64,000 nucleotides of DNA, taken from the NCBI RefSeq assembly GCF_008360935.1, contig NZ_SRXO01000008.1, forward strand, positions 124,001 to 188,000, read 5' to 3'. Origin of the DNA: Siccirubricoccus phaeus. Its GTDB lineage: Bacteria; Pseudomonadota; Alphaproteobacteria; Acetobacterales; Acetobacteraceae. The notes under the pieces were generated by a model. The model did not search any database. It had not been told where the DNA came from and saw nothing but the letters and a program-made list of their open reading frames with translations. Positions 16,622 through 26,305 of this stretch are shown here, in pieces; the stretch's first letter is position 1, and each line of letters opens with the position of its first letter. The position numbers and the translations under genes are program-made.

Positions 16622-17007
16622 TGCCGAAGCGCGCCATCGCCTCCGCCAAGGTGTTCAAGGGCAGCCTGCCCTTCGCCCAGGCGACGCTGGCAGGTGGGTT
16701 CCTCTTCGTCTGCTGCACCGGGCGGGACCGCGAAGGGCGCTTCGCCCAGGGCGATGTCCGCGCGCAGACGCAGCAGGCGATCGACAACATCCGGGCGCTG
16801 GTGGAGGAGGCCGGCGGCACGCTGCGCGACGTGGTGAAATGCACCGTCTATGTGACGGACCGCGCCGACTGGGCGCCGATGAACGAGGTGTATTTCGCCA
16901 ATTTCGCGACGGACCCGCCGCATCGGGTTTCCTGCATCGTGACAGGGCTCGGCTCGCCGGAGTGCCTGGTGGAGATCGACGCGACGGCTTGGCTGGGGGC
17001 CGAGTAG
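16621..17007 (+). CDS. RidA family (Rid/YjgF/UK114) protein
   Basis: A 128-residue single-domain Rid protein: ASAKVFKGSLPFAQATLAGG at the N-terminus, QQAIDNIRALVEEAGGTLRD in the middle, KCTVYVTDRADWAPMNEVY, and a C-terminal HRVSCIVTGLGSPECLVEID. RidA enzymes hydrolyse reactive enamine/imine intermediates. The usual substrate-binding Arg of true RidA in an RxxxxVxxLP context appears altered here (HRVSCIVTGLG), pointing to a Rid subgroup with a different substrate. The start overlaps the upstream oxidoreductase stop, suggesting it cleans up or further converts that enzyme's product. Confidence 0.92.
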   Translation: MPKRAIASAKVFKGSLPFAQATLAGGFLFVCCTGRDREGRFAQGDVRAQTQQAIDNIRALVEEAGGTLRDVVKCTVYVTDRADWAPMNEVYFANFATDPPHRVSCIVTGLGSPECLVEIDATAWLGAE

Positions 17008-17136
17008 CGGGTCGTAGGCACGGCAGCGCATCCGCCCCCCAGCGTCATGGCCGGGCCTGACCCGTGCCATCCCTTTCGAGGCGGCGGCGGATGCCCGGTC
17101 ATGCCTGGTGCGACGCTGAGGGGCGGTCCGGCTGCC

Positions 17137-17874
17137 CTATCCCGGCGCCAGGGCAATCCGCCCCAGCCCCGGCAGCTTCAACGCCGGCCGCCGCACATCC
17201 AGCCCCGCCACGGCGCCCAGGATGTTCACCTCCAGCCCCTCCACCAGCCCCAGCGTCAGCCCGGCATAGCCGCCGAGCGTCAGGGTGAAGCCCGTCCGGC
17301 TCGGCGTGCGGCGCAGCCAGGCGCCGTCATAGGGGTAGTCCTTGCCGATCGCCGTCGGCGGCAGCGCCACCTGCGCCTCCGGCACCGCATCCAGCACGGC
17401 GGCGATGAAGGTGTTGGAATTCGGCCCGGGCCAGGGCCGGTAATCCCCCCGGTTGCGCCAGGCATAGGCGGCGATGGCGGCCTGGATGCGCGGGATCATC
17501 GCCGCGGCCACCGCCCCATCGGCGGCGAAGACCTCCACCGGGGCGCGGCCGAACCAGCTTCCATCCGGGGCGAAGCCGTTGACGCGGATGGGCTCGCCCC
17601 AGGCGGTGTAGTCGTAGCGGGTATAGGCGGGCGCGCCCTCCGGCTTCACCACCAGCCAGCAATGCACGGCGAAGATGCCGCGCCAGCGCACGGTGGGGGC
17701 GGCATAGATGCGCACCACCGCCCCCGGCTGCGCCGCCGCCGGGGGCAGCAGGCCGGCGGAGGAGCGGTCCGCCCCCCACCAATCGGCGATGGCCGCCCTC
17801 TGATGGAGCGCGGCGGCGACGCCGAGCGGTAGCAGCCAGAACAGAACGAAAAGGGAAAGCAGGAGCTTCGGCAT
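17137..17874 (-). CDS. DUF3750 domain protein, membrane-anchored or exported
   Basis: A 245-residue protein with an N-terminal hydrophobic segment ([17 protein letters not shown]) that acts as a signal or anchor. The rest matches DUF3750 as I know it: [54 protein letters not shown] and a C-terminal [19 protein letters not shown]. The conserved His/Trp and NSN motifs recall papain-like or lipoprotein-processing folds, but the function is unknown. Start at ATG 17874; a longer upstream frame reads as non-coding. Convergent with RidA. Confidence 0.85.
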   Translation of the reverse strand: MPKLLLSLFVLFWLLPLGVAAALHQRAAIADWWGADRSSAGLLPPAAAQPGAVVRIYAAPTVRWRGIFAVHCWLVVKPEGAPAYTRYDYTAWGEPIRVNGFAPDGSWFGRAPVEVFAADGAVAAAMIPRIQAAIAAYAWRNRGDYRPWPGPNSNTFIAAVLDAVPEAQVALPPTAIGKDYPYDGAWLRRTPSRTGFTLTLGGYAGLTLGLVEGLEVNILGAVAGLDVRRPALKLPGLGRIALAPG

Positions 17875-17957
17875 GGGCGTTGCCAGTCTCCGCCCGGCCG
17901 CTGCCGCTGCCAAGCACGCCGCCTGGCCGGGCTTTCCTCCGCGCCGGGCCACCCCAC

Positions 17958-18959
<1,002 letters not shown>

Positions 18960-19017
18960 AGGCCGTTCCCTCCCCGGCGGTGTCGGGCGTGGCGTGTTGA
19001 GGCACACCCCCAACCCG

Positions 19018-19046
19018 GCCCTCCCCTGCTCCGCGGGGGAGGGAGG
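19018..19046. terminator. Bidirectional terminator-like hairpin
   Basis: CCCTCCCC and GGGGAGGG pair across an eight-base loop between the convergent LLM oxidoreductase and APC permease genes. The same stem style recurs at 23586-23610. Confidence 0.5.
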
Positions 19047-19051
19047 CGGCC

Positions 19052-20374
19052 TCACATCGCCGCGGCTTCCCGCCCCGGCCGCAGCACCAGCCAGGCGAGC
19101 AGGATCGCCACCAGCACCGCCCCCGCCAGCGCGGGCGCCCGCCAGTCGCCGCTCAGCACCCGGTTCGCCAGCAACGTGGCGCAGACCAGGGCGCCGAGGG
19201 CCGGCACCGCCGCCGGCACCTCGAAGCTGCCGCGCGGCTCCTCCTTCCGCCGCTGCAGCACCAGCAGGGCGATGTTCAGCGCGGTGAAGACCGCCAGCAG
19301 CAGCAGCACCGTGGCGGCGGCGAGCTGGCTGATATCCCCCGCCAGCATCAGCACCACCACCACCAGGAACAGCGCCGCCACCGCCAGATGCGGCGTGCGA
19401 GTCCCGCCATGCACCCGGCCGAGCGCGGCCGGCAGCAGCCCATGCCGCGCCATGCCGTAAGTGAGGCGGGAGGCGGTGACGTAATTCAGCAGCGCGGTAT
19501 TCGCCACGGCGAAGACGGTGACGGCCACATAGACCCAGCCCGGCAGCCAGGGCGCGGCACGGGCCATCACCTCGGCCAATGGGCCGGGCGTCGCCGCCAG
19601 CTCCCGCCACGGCACCACGGAGACGGCGGTGATCGCGACCGCCATGTAGAGTACCGTCGCCACCAGCATGGCGGAGATGATGCCGAGCGGGATGGTGCGG
19701 TGCGGGTCCTTGCATTCCTCGGCGACGTTCAGCGTGTCCTCGAAGCCGATGAAGGCGAAGAAGGTAAGGATGGCACCCTGCAGCAGCAAGGCGGCGGTAA
19801 TGCCCTCCGGACTCGGCGTCTCCCACAGATCCGCGCTGCCCCAGAAGCGCAGGCCGAGGGCGATGACGAGCAGCAACCCGCCGGCCTCCACCACGGTGCA
19901 GAGCATGTTGGCCCACATGCTTTCCCGGATGCCGCGGAAGACCAGCCCGGCGATCAGCAGCAGGAAGAGCAGCGAGATCACGACCGGCGGCAGGAAGGGC
20001 AGCTCGACCAGGCGCAGCAGGTTCTCCGCCACCACGCGCGACTGGGTGGCGACGGAGGTGAGGCCGGAGGCGAGCACGGCCAGCCCCACCACCCAGGTCA
20101 GCAGCGGCTTCTGCCAGGTGTGCTGCACCACCGTGGCGGCGCCGCCCGCCCGCGGGTAGCGGGCGCCGAGCGAGGCGTAGGAGAGGCCGGTGAGCAGCGC
20201 CGCCACCATCGCCACGGCAAAGCCCAGCCAGACCGCGGCGCCCAGCTCCCCGGCCGCGCGGCCGACCAGGCCGTAGATGCCGGCGCCCAGCATGCCGCCC
20301 AGGGTGTAGGCGAAGAGCTGCACCGGGCCGATGCTGCGCCTGAGGCCGGGTTCCTCCTCTGCCGTTTCGGCCAT
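19052..20374 (-). CDS. APC-superfamily amino-acid permease
   Basis: A 440-residue transporter with about 12 hydrophobic helices. It opens with the APC signature LFAYTLGGMLGAGIYGLVGR, followed by SYASLGARYPRAGGAATVV. Helix 6 has AILTFFAFIGFEDTLNVAEE, the usual FIGFE motif. Later it shows NTALLNYVTASRLTYGMARH, also typical. It most resembles APC members that take up amino acids or polyamines; the substrate cannot be assigned. Start ATG 20374. Divergent from the SDR gene across 153 bases. Confidence 0.92.
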   Translation of the reverse strand: MAETAEEEPGLRRSIGPVQLFAYTLGGMLGAGIYGLVGRAAGELGAAVWLGFAVAMVAALLTGLSYASLGARYPRAGGAATVVQHTWQKPLLTWVVGLAVLASGLTSVATQSRVVAENLLRLVELPFLPPVVISLLFLLLIAGLVFRGIRESMWANMLCTVVEAGGLLLVIALGLRFWGSADLWETPSPEGITAALLLQGAILTFFAFIGFEDTLNVAEECKDPHRTIPLGIISAMLVATVLYMAVAITAVSVVPWRELAATPGPLAEVMARAAPWLPGWVYVAVTVFAVANTALLNYVTASRLTYGMARHGLLPAALGRVHGGTRTPHLAVAALFLVVVVLMLAGDISQLAAATVLLLLAVFTALNIALLVLQRRKEEPRGSFEVPAAVPALGALVCATLLANRVLSGDWRAPALAGAVLVAILLAWLVLRPGREAAAM

Positions 20375-20527
20375 GCTGCTCCCCCTCCCTGTTGCCGCTT
20401 CCGCAACGGGGCGGCGGCGTGTGGGTTGCGTGGCGAAGGGGGCGAGGCTGGCCAGGGCGGGCCGGCGCTGCTCTACTGCCGCATCGCCACGCCGGATCCG
20501 CCGGCGGGCAAAGGGAGGAAGTATCCG

Positions 20528-21316
20528 ATGGATTTCACCGGCAAGGTGGCGGTGGTGACCGGCGGCGCCAATGGCATCGGCCGTGCCGTGGTGCAGGGCT
20601 TCGTCCGCGGCGGGGCCAAGGTGGTGATCGTGGACCGTGATGCCGCCGCGGGCGAGGCGCTGGCGGCGGAATGCGGCAAGGCGGCGATCTTCCGCACGGC
20701 GGACGTGACCAAGGCAGCCGACGTGCAGGCCTATGTGAAGGCGGCGCTGGAGAATTTCGGCGCCATCGACTGCTTCCACAACAATGCCGGCATCGAAGGC
20801 AAGGTGGCGCCGACCGCCGAATATGACGAGGCGATGTTCGATGCGGTGATGGGCGTGAATGTGAAGGGCGTGTTCCTCGGCCTGCGCCATGTGCTGCCGG
20901 TGATGCTGAAGCAGGGGCGCGGCGCGGTGGTGAACACGGCTTCCATTGCCGGGCTGGTGGGCACGCCGGGCATGCCGGCCTATGTCGCCTCCAAGCATGC
21001 GGTGATGGGGCTGACCAAGGTGGCGGCCGGCGAGGTGGGGCCGGCCGGCGTGCGGGTGAATGCGGTGTGTCCCGGCCCGATCTCCACCCGCATGGTGCAG
21101 GAGATTGCCCGCCAGGTTTCCCCCAACAATCCGGAGGGCATCGAGCGCGCCTATTCCGCCGGCATTCCGCTGCGCCGCTACGGCGTGGCGGAGGAGGTGG
21201 CGAATGTCGTGCTGTTCCTCTGTTCCGACCTCGCCAGCAACGTCACCGGCGCCCAGTATGTGGTGGATGGCGGCCGCACCGCGACGCCTGCGGGCATCGT
21301 GCGGCAGTTAGACTAG
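20528..21316 (+). CDS. Short-chain dehydrogenase/reductase (SDR)
   Basis: A classical SDR of 262 residues. It has the cofactor motif TGGANGIGR (11-19), an acidic residue after beta-2 (VIVDRDA) favouring NAD, NNAG (88-91), the catalytic Ser in VNTASIAG, and YVASK (Tyr/Lys) with CPGPISTRM after it. C-terminus GAQYVVDGGRTATP. The substrate is unknown; such genes are common in sugar-alcohol and hydroxy-acid oxidation. Start ATG 20528 behind GGGAGG. Monocistronic, ending in a half copy of the interspersed hairpin repeat. Confidence 0.93.
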   Translation: MDFTGKVAVVTGGANGIGRAVVQGFVRGGAKVVIVDRDAAAGEALAAECGKAAIFRTADVTKAADVQAYVKAALENFGAIDCFHNNAGIEGKVAPTAEYDEAMFDAVMGVNVKGVFLGLRHVLPVMLKQGRGAVVNTASIAGLVGTPGMPAYVASKHAVMGLTKVAAGEVGPAGVRVNAVCPGPISTRMVQEIARQVSPNNPEGIERAYSAGIPLRRYGVAEEVANVVLFLCSDLASNVTGAQYVVDGGRTATPAGIVRQLD

Positions 21317-21317
21317 G

Positions 21318-21420
21318 TAAACTCAAGGGTTCCAAGGACCTTTCGGCCCTTGGCGGGTGGAAGTTTGAGGGAGGGTCGCGCCATGAGGCGCGCCTCGCGG
21401 CGCGACGCCCTCCCTCAAGC
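21318..21420 (+). repeat. Interspersed double-hairpin repeat, right half only (copy A)
   Basis: The sequence ACTCAAGGGTTCCAAGG-ACC-TTTCGGCCCTTGGCGGGTGG is the right half of the repeat seen in full at 36460, 40659 and 56480. It is followed by a very strong palindrome (GAGGGAGGGTCGCGCC against GGCGCGACGCCCTCCCTC) that runs into the end of the EamA gene. It separates two convergent genes and probably terminates both. Confidence 0.75.
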
Positions 21421-22275
21421 TCTGGCCTCGCGCCGCGCGATCCAGGTGGTGCTGGCGAAGATGATCGCGCCGCCCAGGAAGGTGGCCTGGCTTGGGGTTT
21501 CCGCCCAGACCAGGAAGCCGAAGACCGAGGCCCAGACCAGTTCCAGGAAGCGGATGGGCTGCACCACGGACATCTCCGCCAGTGCGAAGGCCCGTGTCAG
21601 GCAGATATGCCCGGTGGTCCCCAGCGCCCCCGCCAGCAGGAACAGCGCCCATTGGACGGGCGTGGGCCATTCCCAGTTCCATAGCGCGAAGGGCAAGCTG
21701 AACAGCGCCACCATCAGCGACTGCCACACCACGATGACATGCGGCGTGTCCCGCCGCGTCAGCGCCTTGGTGATGAGGAAGGAGGCGGCGAAGAGAGGCG
21801 CCGAGGCGAGCATGACGAGGTTGTAGGGCCCGCCCGCGCCGGAGAGCTGCGGCGAGACCACCACCAGCACGCCGCAGAAGCCAATGGCCGCCGCCACCCA
21901 GCGCGCCGCCACCGCGCGCTCCCCCAGGAAGACCATGGCGCCGAGCATGATGAAGAGCGGGGTGGTGAAGCTGAGGGCGGTGATCTCCGCCAGCGGCACA
22001 TGCGGCACCGCCCAGAACCACAGCAGCAGGCCGGAGGTGTGCAGCGCCCCGCGCCAGAATTGCCCGATGACGTTGTGCGGCCGGTAGGCAGCCAGGCCGG
22101 CGCGCCAGATGAAGGGGAACATGACGACGACGCCGGCGGAGTAGCGCAGGAAGCCGGTGACGAAGGGGTCCATATGCTGGGCCAGCCAGCGCAGCAGCCC
22201 GTTCAGCAGGATGAACAGCACCCCGCTGGCCAGCATCCAGAGCATGGCCTGGAGACGCAGGCTGGTTTTGGCCAT
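21415..22275 (-). CDS. DMT/EamA-family transporter
   Basis: A 286-residue membrane protein with ten hydrophobic helices made of two EamA repeats (about 10-140 and 150-280). Family signatures are LRYSAGVVVMFPFI in the first repeat, LSFTTPLFIMLGAMVFLGER at the end of it, and the matching PIRFLELVWASVFGFLVW in the second. EamA carriers export metabolites such as amino acids. Start ATG 22275, six bases from the stop of the M20 peptidase gene, so the two are likely one operon. Its last codons lie in a palindromic repeat. Confidence 0.93.
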   Translation of the reverse strand: MAKTSLRLQAMLWMLASGVLFILLNGLLRWLAQHMDPFVTGFLRYSAGVVVMFPFIWRAGLAAYRPHNVIGQFWRGALHTSGLLLWFWAVPHVPLAEITALSFTTPLFIMLGAMVFLGERAVAARWVAAAIGFCGVLVVVSPQLSGAGGPYNLVMLASAPLFAASFLITKALTRRDTPHVIVVWQSLMVALFSLPFALWNWEWPTPVQWALFLLAGALGTTGHICLTRAFALAEMSVVQPIRFLELVWASVFGFLVWAETPSQATFLGGAIIFASTTWIARREARA

Positions 22276-22281
22276 GGGACG

Positions 22282-23529
22282 TCAGGCGGCGAGGAAGTCC
22301 AGCGCGGTCAGGGCGTGCACCTGCGCCACCTGGCGCAGCTCCTCCACCAGCACGTATTCATCCGCTCCCCCCATGTTATGCGGGGTGGGACCATAGACGA
22401 TGGTCGGCAGGCCGGCCATGCGGTGCAGCCGCGCATCGCTGCCGCCGACGCGCATATTCACCGCGCAGGGGGTGCCCAGCACCTCGGCTGCCACCGCGGC
22501 GGCGCGGCGGACGATTTCGTGGCTGGGGTCGGTGTGGCTCGGCTCGAAGCGGCGGAGGATGCGGCAGGTGACGCCTTCATGCGGCGCCAGGGCGGCGGTG
22601 AGAGCGGCCTCGGCCTCGGCGCAGGTGATGCCGACCGGCAGGCGGATATCGGCGCCGGCGCGGGCGGCGGCGGGGACCAGGTTGGTGGAAGTGCCGCCCT
22701 CGATGCGGCCGATATTGACGGTGACGGCGGCGAGCACCTCGGCCTCGCCGGCGCCGGAGAGGGGCTCGCTGATCGGCTGGGCGGCGGCGATGGCGGCGGT
22801 GACGGCGGCGGGGGGGCGTGGCTGCAGGGCGCGGAGGCCGCGCACCGCATCCAGCGCAGCGCAGAGGCGGTCCAGCGCGTTGATGCCGAGATGGACATGG
22901 GCGCCGTGGCTGGCGCGGCCGGTGGCTTCCAACTCGATCCACAGAAAGCCCTTCTCGCCGAAGCGCAGCACGCGGGGGCTGCCGGCATCGCCGATGATGG
23001 TGGCGTCGCCGCGGGCTTCCGGGCTGTTTTCCAGCAGCCACTGGCTGCCGAGGGGGCCCATGGATTCCTCGTCCCCGGCGAGGGTCAGCACCGCCTCGCC
23101 GCGCCACAGCTCGCGGTGCTGCGCCAGCAGGGCCATGGCGGCGATGGAGGCGGCGAGGCCGCCCTTCATGTCCGCGGCGCCGCGGCCGTAAAGCCGGCCC
23201 TCGCGCAGCAGCCCGCCCAGGGGCGGGACGGTCCAGGGCAGGGCCTCGTTCACCGGGTAGGTGTCGAGATGGCCGTTGAAGACCAGGCGGCGGCCGGGGG
23301 CATGGCCACGGAGGATGGCGACGAGGTTGGTGACGCTGTCCGAGGTAGGGTGCAGCGCGATCTCGGCGCCCGGGACGTTGCGGCGGATGAGGGCGGCGGC
23401 GGCCTCCGCGACGGCGCGGGTGTCACCGGGCGGGTTGGGGGAGGGGATGGCGACAAGGGCCTGGGTCATGGCCACCACCTGCGCCTCGCAGGCGGCGGCG
23501 CGGGCGGCGAAGGCGGCGCGGTCGGTCAT
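22282..23529 (-). CDS. M20 family metallopeptidase (ArgE/DapE/CPG2-like)
   Basis: A 415-residue zinc peptidase/deacylase. Motifs are VFNGHLDTYPVNE (metal His and catalytic Asp), LYGRGAADMKGG (bridging Asp), LAGDEESMGPLG (catalytic Glu-Glu pair) and a C-terminal PTPHNMGGADEYVLVEEL (last metal His). A dimerisation domain of about 110 residues sits between. The family removes acyl groups or cleaves dipeptides; the exact substrate is unknown. ATG 23529 (MTDRAAF) is used; ATG 23541 adds four residues and neither has a clear Shine-Dalgarno. It precedes the EamA exporter by six bases. Confidence 0.9.
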   Translation of the reverse strand: MTDRAAFAARAAACEAQVVAMTQALVAIPSPNPPGDTRAVAEAAAALIRRNVPGAEIALHPTSDSVTNLVAILRGHAPGRRLVFNGHLDTYPVNEALPWTVPPLGGLLREGRLYGRGAADMKGGLAASIAAMALLAQHRELWRGEAVLTLAGDEESMGPLGSQWLLENSPEARGDATIIGDAGSPRVLRFGEKGFLWIELEATGRASHGAHVHLGINALDRLCAALDAVRGLRALQPRPPAAVTAAIAAAQPISEPLSGAGEAEVLAAVTVNIGRIEGGTSTNLVPAAARAGADIRLPVGITCAEAEAALTAALAPHEGVTCRILRRFEPSHTDPSHEIVRRAAAVAAEVLGTPCAVNMRVGGSDARLHRMAGLPTIVYGPTPHNMGGADEYVLVEELRQVAQVHALTALDFLAA

Positions 23530-23585
23530 GCGCCGCAGCATGGGGCTTTGCCGAGGTTTCGGCGAGGGGGCTGGCGGGCGGCCTT

Positions 23586-23610
23586 CCCTCCCCCGCTTTG
23601 CGGGGGAGGG
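23586..23610. terminator. Terminator-like hairpin
   Basis: A perfect 11-base stem CCCTCCCCCGC/GCGGGGGAGGG with a TTT loop, just upstream of the M20 start and downstream of the amine oxidase stop on the minus strand. A related, imperfect hairpin lies at about 23663-23694. Confidence 0.5.
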
Positions 23611-23700
23611 TCAGAGTGGGGGTGAAGTCCCCTGGGCCGGGGTGGTGGCAAGCACTCCCACCTCGGCCCTCCCCCGCAGGACGGCGGAGGGAGGGCCATT

Positions 23701-23805
23701 AGAGCAGATCGCCGGAGGGCGGCATCGCCCGGAGGCGTGAATCTGCTCTACAAGCCATAAGCTAGAGCGGTTTCGCGCTGCACAGTCAGCGTGAAACCGC
23801 TCTAG
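23701..23805. repeat. Two adjacent long inverted repeats
   Basis: The first pairs AGAGCAGAT (23701-23709) with ATCTGCTCT (23741-23749). The second pairs CTAGAGCGGTTTCGCGCTG (from 23762) with CAGCGTGAAACCGCTCTAG (to 23805), a 19-base stem with one mismatch and a short loop. It reaches the end of the amine oxidase gene. It may terminate that gene or be a mobile palindromic repeat; I recall similar AGAGCGGTTTC palindromes as common in alphaproteobacteria. Confidence 0.7.
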
Positions 23806-25046
23806 CCCAGCGCAGCGCTCACGGCCTCGGCCGCTGCCTCGCCGCTTTCCCAGGCGCCGCCGACGGTGCCGGCATAGCGGGTGTGGCAGGCCTCGCCGGC
23901 GAAGCGCAGCTTGCCCTCCATGGGGGCCGCCCGGGCCAGCACCGCCCGCGCCCCGGCGGCGCCGACATGGGCATAGCTGTAGCCGCCACGGAACAACGGA
24001 TCGGCGGGCCAATGCGCCACCGTGGCGGGCTCCGGGAATACCCGCGCCACTGCCGCGGCGCCGAAATACCGCGCCAGCTCCGCCCGCGCCGCGGCCTCGG
24101 CCGAGGCGGCATCGGGCAGGGAGTCCGCCAGCCGGCCGCCGATATAGGCCATCGCCCAGGGCCGGCCGAAGGGCCAGAGCACCCAGGAACAGGGGCGGTC
24201 CCCCGGCCCCTCGATCATGCGCCCCAGCCGGGCGAAGGGCGGCAGGCCGAAGCGCTCCTCCCCCGCCGCCCGCAGCGCCACCTTCATCACCGGCGCCAAA
24301 GGCAGGCCGGCAATCGCCCGGGTCACCACCTCGGGCAAGGGCGGGTCGAAAACCAGTTCCGGCAGCACGCCGGTGCCGAGGGTGACGATCGCCGCCCGGC
24401 CGCGGAACTCACCCGCCCCGGTCTCCGCCACCATCCCGGCGGCGAGCCGCTGCACGCGGGCGCCGAGGCGGATCGGCAGCCCCTCGGCCAGCCGCGCCAC
24501 CAAGGTGCCGATGCCCTCCCGCACCATCAGATTCTGCCCGTCCAGCACCGTCGCCACGTAGTCGATGAGGCTGCTGCGCTCGGATTCCACGCCGTTGATG
24601 ATGGCGCCGAACCAATGGTTCACCGTCGCGTCCCAGCGGCCGCCGCGCGGTGCCGCCTCGCCCAGGCTGGTGTCCGGGCCGCCCGCCGCGGCGCGCACCG
24701 CAACGGCTGCCTCCCAGGCATCGCAGGCGGCCTCATAGGCGGCGCGGTCGGCGGCCGAGGCGGGGCGGCCCGCGGCCAGCAGAATGTCGCGGCGGCGGCG
24801 GCCGTCGTCATAAGGGGTGAAGCCCAGCTCGCGGGCCAGGGCGGTCAGCGGGTTCGCCTCCGCCACATGCAGCCAGGAGGCGCCGAGATCGAGCCCCGCC
24901 GCATCCGTCCAGGCGCGGCCGCCGACCCGGGTGCCGGCCTCCAGCACCAGGCAGCTCCGCCCCAGCGCGCGCAGCCGCCGCGCCGCGGCAATGCCGGCGG
25001 CGCCGGCGCCGAGCACCAGCACGTCAGCGTCCATCGGCGGGGTCAT
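23802..25046 (-). CDS. Flavin monoamine oxidase family protein
   Basis: A 414-residue FAD enzyme of the amine-oxidase superfamily. VLVLGAGAAGIAAARRL is the dinucleotide-binding motif, followed by VLEAGTRVGGRAWTD, the usual GGR motif. There is a mid-protein VREGIGTLVARLAEGLPI block and a C-terminal FAGEACHTRYAGTVGGAWES flavin-contact motif. It probably oxidises an amine or amino acid. The ATG at 25046 overlaps the MBL stop by four bases (ATGA), so the MBL hydrolase and this oxidase are coupled. An internal ATG at 25034 is also possible. No signal peptide, so it should be cytosolic. Confidence 0.9.
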   Translation of the reverse strand: MTPPMDADVLVLGAGAAGIAAARRLRALGRSCLVLEAGTRVGGRAWTDAAGLDLGASWLHVAEANPLTALARELGFTPYDDGRRRRDILLAAGRPASAADRAAYEAACDAWEAAVAVRAAAGGPDTSLGEAAPRGGRWDATVNHWFGAIINGVESERSSLIDYVATVLDGQNLMVREGIGTLVARLAEGLPIRLGARVQRLAAGMVAETGAGEFRGRAAIVTLGTGVLPELVFDPPLPEVVTRAIAGLPLAPVMKVALRAAGEERFGLPPFARLGRMIEGPGDRPCSWVLWPFGRPWAMAYIGGRLADSLPDAASAEAAARAELARYFGAAAVARVFPEPATVAHWPADPLFRGGYSYAHVGAAGARAVLARAAPMEGKLRFAGEACHTRYAGTVGGAWESGEAAAEAVSAALG

Positions 25047-26068
25047 CGCGTGCGGAAGCGCCAGACTTCCCCTTTCTCCACCGCCAGCCGCCCCTGGCGT
25101 TCAAGCCGGCGGAGATGCGCCAGGGTCTCGCCCACGGTGAAGCCGATCTGCGTCATCTCCCCGGCGGCGCGGGGGAACAGCACCTGCGCCGCCTCGAAGG
25201 CGGTCAGCTTCTCGCGGCAGGCTTCGGCCAGGGTGTCCAGCCGCTCTGCATGGTGGCCCGCCAGCGTGTCCAGCCGGCGGTGCAGGGTGGAGAAGGGCTC
25301 GCCATGGGAGGGCAGCACCAGCGTGGCCTCCGGCAGCGGCCGGAAGCGCTCATTGCTGGCGAGGAAATCGCCCAGCGGATCGGCTTCCGGCTCGCCCGGA
25401 TGCAGGCCGATATAGGGCGAGATGCGCGGCAGGATCTGGTCGGCGGAAATCAGCACGCCGCGTTCCGGCGAATGGAGCGTCGCCATGTCCGGCGCATGGC
25501 CGGCGCCGGTCACCACCTGCCATTCGCTGCCGCCGATGGTGATGGCGCGGCCATCCTTCAGCGCGTGGAAGCTGCGCGGCAGCTCTGCCACATTGCGCTG
25601 GTAGAGCGGGCCGCGGCCCTCGACGAAGGAAAGGTATTCGGCCGGGCAGCCGGCCCGGGTGTAGTGGGCGATCTGCTGCGCCATCATGTCCGGGCCGCTG
25701 TCGTACCAGAGGGCGCGGGCCATCAGCCATTCGATGCGGGTGATGTGCGGGAAGATGCCGAAGCGCTCGCAAAGCCAGCCGGCGAGGCCGATATGGTCTG
25801 GGTGGAAATGGGTGATGAGCAGGGCGGTGAGGGGCTTCCCGCCGAGCGCCGGCTGGGCCAGCACCTGGTCCCACAGCTCCCGCGTGGTGCGGCTGGCGAT
25901 GGCGGTGTCGACCGCCAGCCAGCCGCCATCATGCTCCAGCAGCCAGATATTCACATGGCCGGGCGGGAAGGGCAGCGGCATGCGCAGGCGCAGCAGGCCG
26001 GGCTGCACTTCGCGCACCTCGCCCGGCGGCGGGGCTTCGGGCGCGAGGGTCGAAGGAAGGTCGGGCAT
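25043..26068 (-). CDS. MBL-fold metallo-hydrolase
   Basis: A 341-residue metallo-beta-lactamase-fold hydrolase with the metal motif LLITHFHPDHIGLAGWL (about residues 85-101), a later metal His in VVTGAGHAPDMATL, the bridging Asp in VLISADQILPR, and a final His in LVLPSHGEPF. The C-terminal ~70 residues form a helical winged-helix-like tail (AHLRRLERQGRLAVEKGEVW) as in the LACTB2-like group. Substrate unknown. First gene of a pair with the amine oxidase, four-base overlap. Confidence 0.9.
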   Translation of the reverse strand: MPDLPSTLAPEAPPPGEVREVQPGLLRLRMPLPFPPGHVNIWLLEHDGGWLAVDTAIASRTTRELWDQVLAQPALGGKPLTALLITHFHPDHIGLAGWLCERFGIFPHITRIEWLMARALWYDSGPDMMAQQIAHYTRAGCPAEYLSFVEGRGPLYQRNVAELPRSFHALKDGRAITIGGSEWQVVTGAGHAPDMATLHSPERGVLISADQILPRISPYIGLHPGEPEADPLGDFLASNERFRPLPEATLVLPSHGEPFSTLHRRLDTLAGHHAERLDTLAEACREKLTAFEAAQVLFPRAAGEMTQIGFTVGETLAHLRRLERQGRLAVEKGEVWRFRTR

Positions 26069-26104
26069 GGCGGCAGGCTACACCCGAAGGGCACGGGAAG
26101 CACC

Positions 26105-26215
26105 CTCGAGGGGTGGGAAGAATGGGGGCTCCGCCCCCCAACCCCCACCAGGGGCTCTGCCCCTGGACCCCGCCGGGGGGGAAGAGCTTCTCCCCGGACC
26201 CCGCCCTGAATCTGC
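26105..26215 (-). repeat. GC-rich palindromic repeat, family 2, copy 1
   Basis: Made of nested palindromes (GGGGCTccGCCCC, CAGGGGCTCTGCCCCTG and CCCCGCCGGGGGGG). Its reverse complement matches 53992-54063 in order and spacing (GGGGTCCGGGG, CCCCCCGGCGGGGT, CAGGGGCAGAGCCCCTG). Non-coding. It lies between the MBL gene and the kds operon. Confidence 0.7.
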
Positions 26216-26305
26216 TGTTCAGCCTGCCGACCAACGCCGGAGGGGGGATCGGTCCAGTCCCCGGCAGGCGGGCGTACTGCCTCCAACGGCAAGAGCCCCG
26301 GCGCG

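Noticed and set aside
13900-17007. A single long plus-strand frame reaching 1035 codons.
   Set aside because: Only the last 128 codons (RidA) are real; the rest is antisense to Bug, DUF1772 and PanE-like genes and carries no domain.
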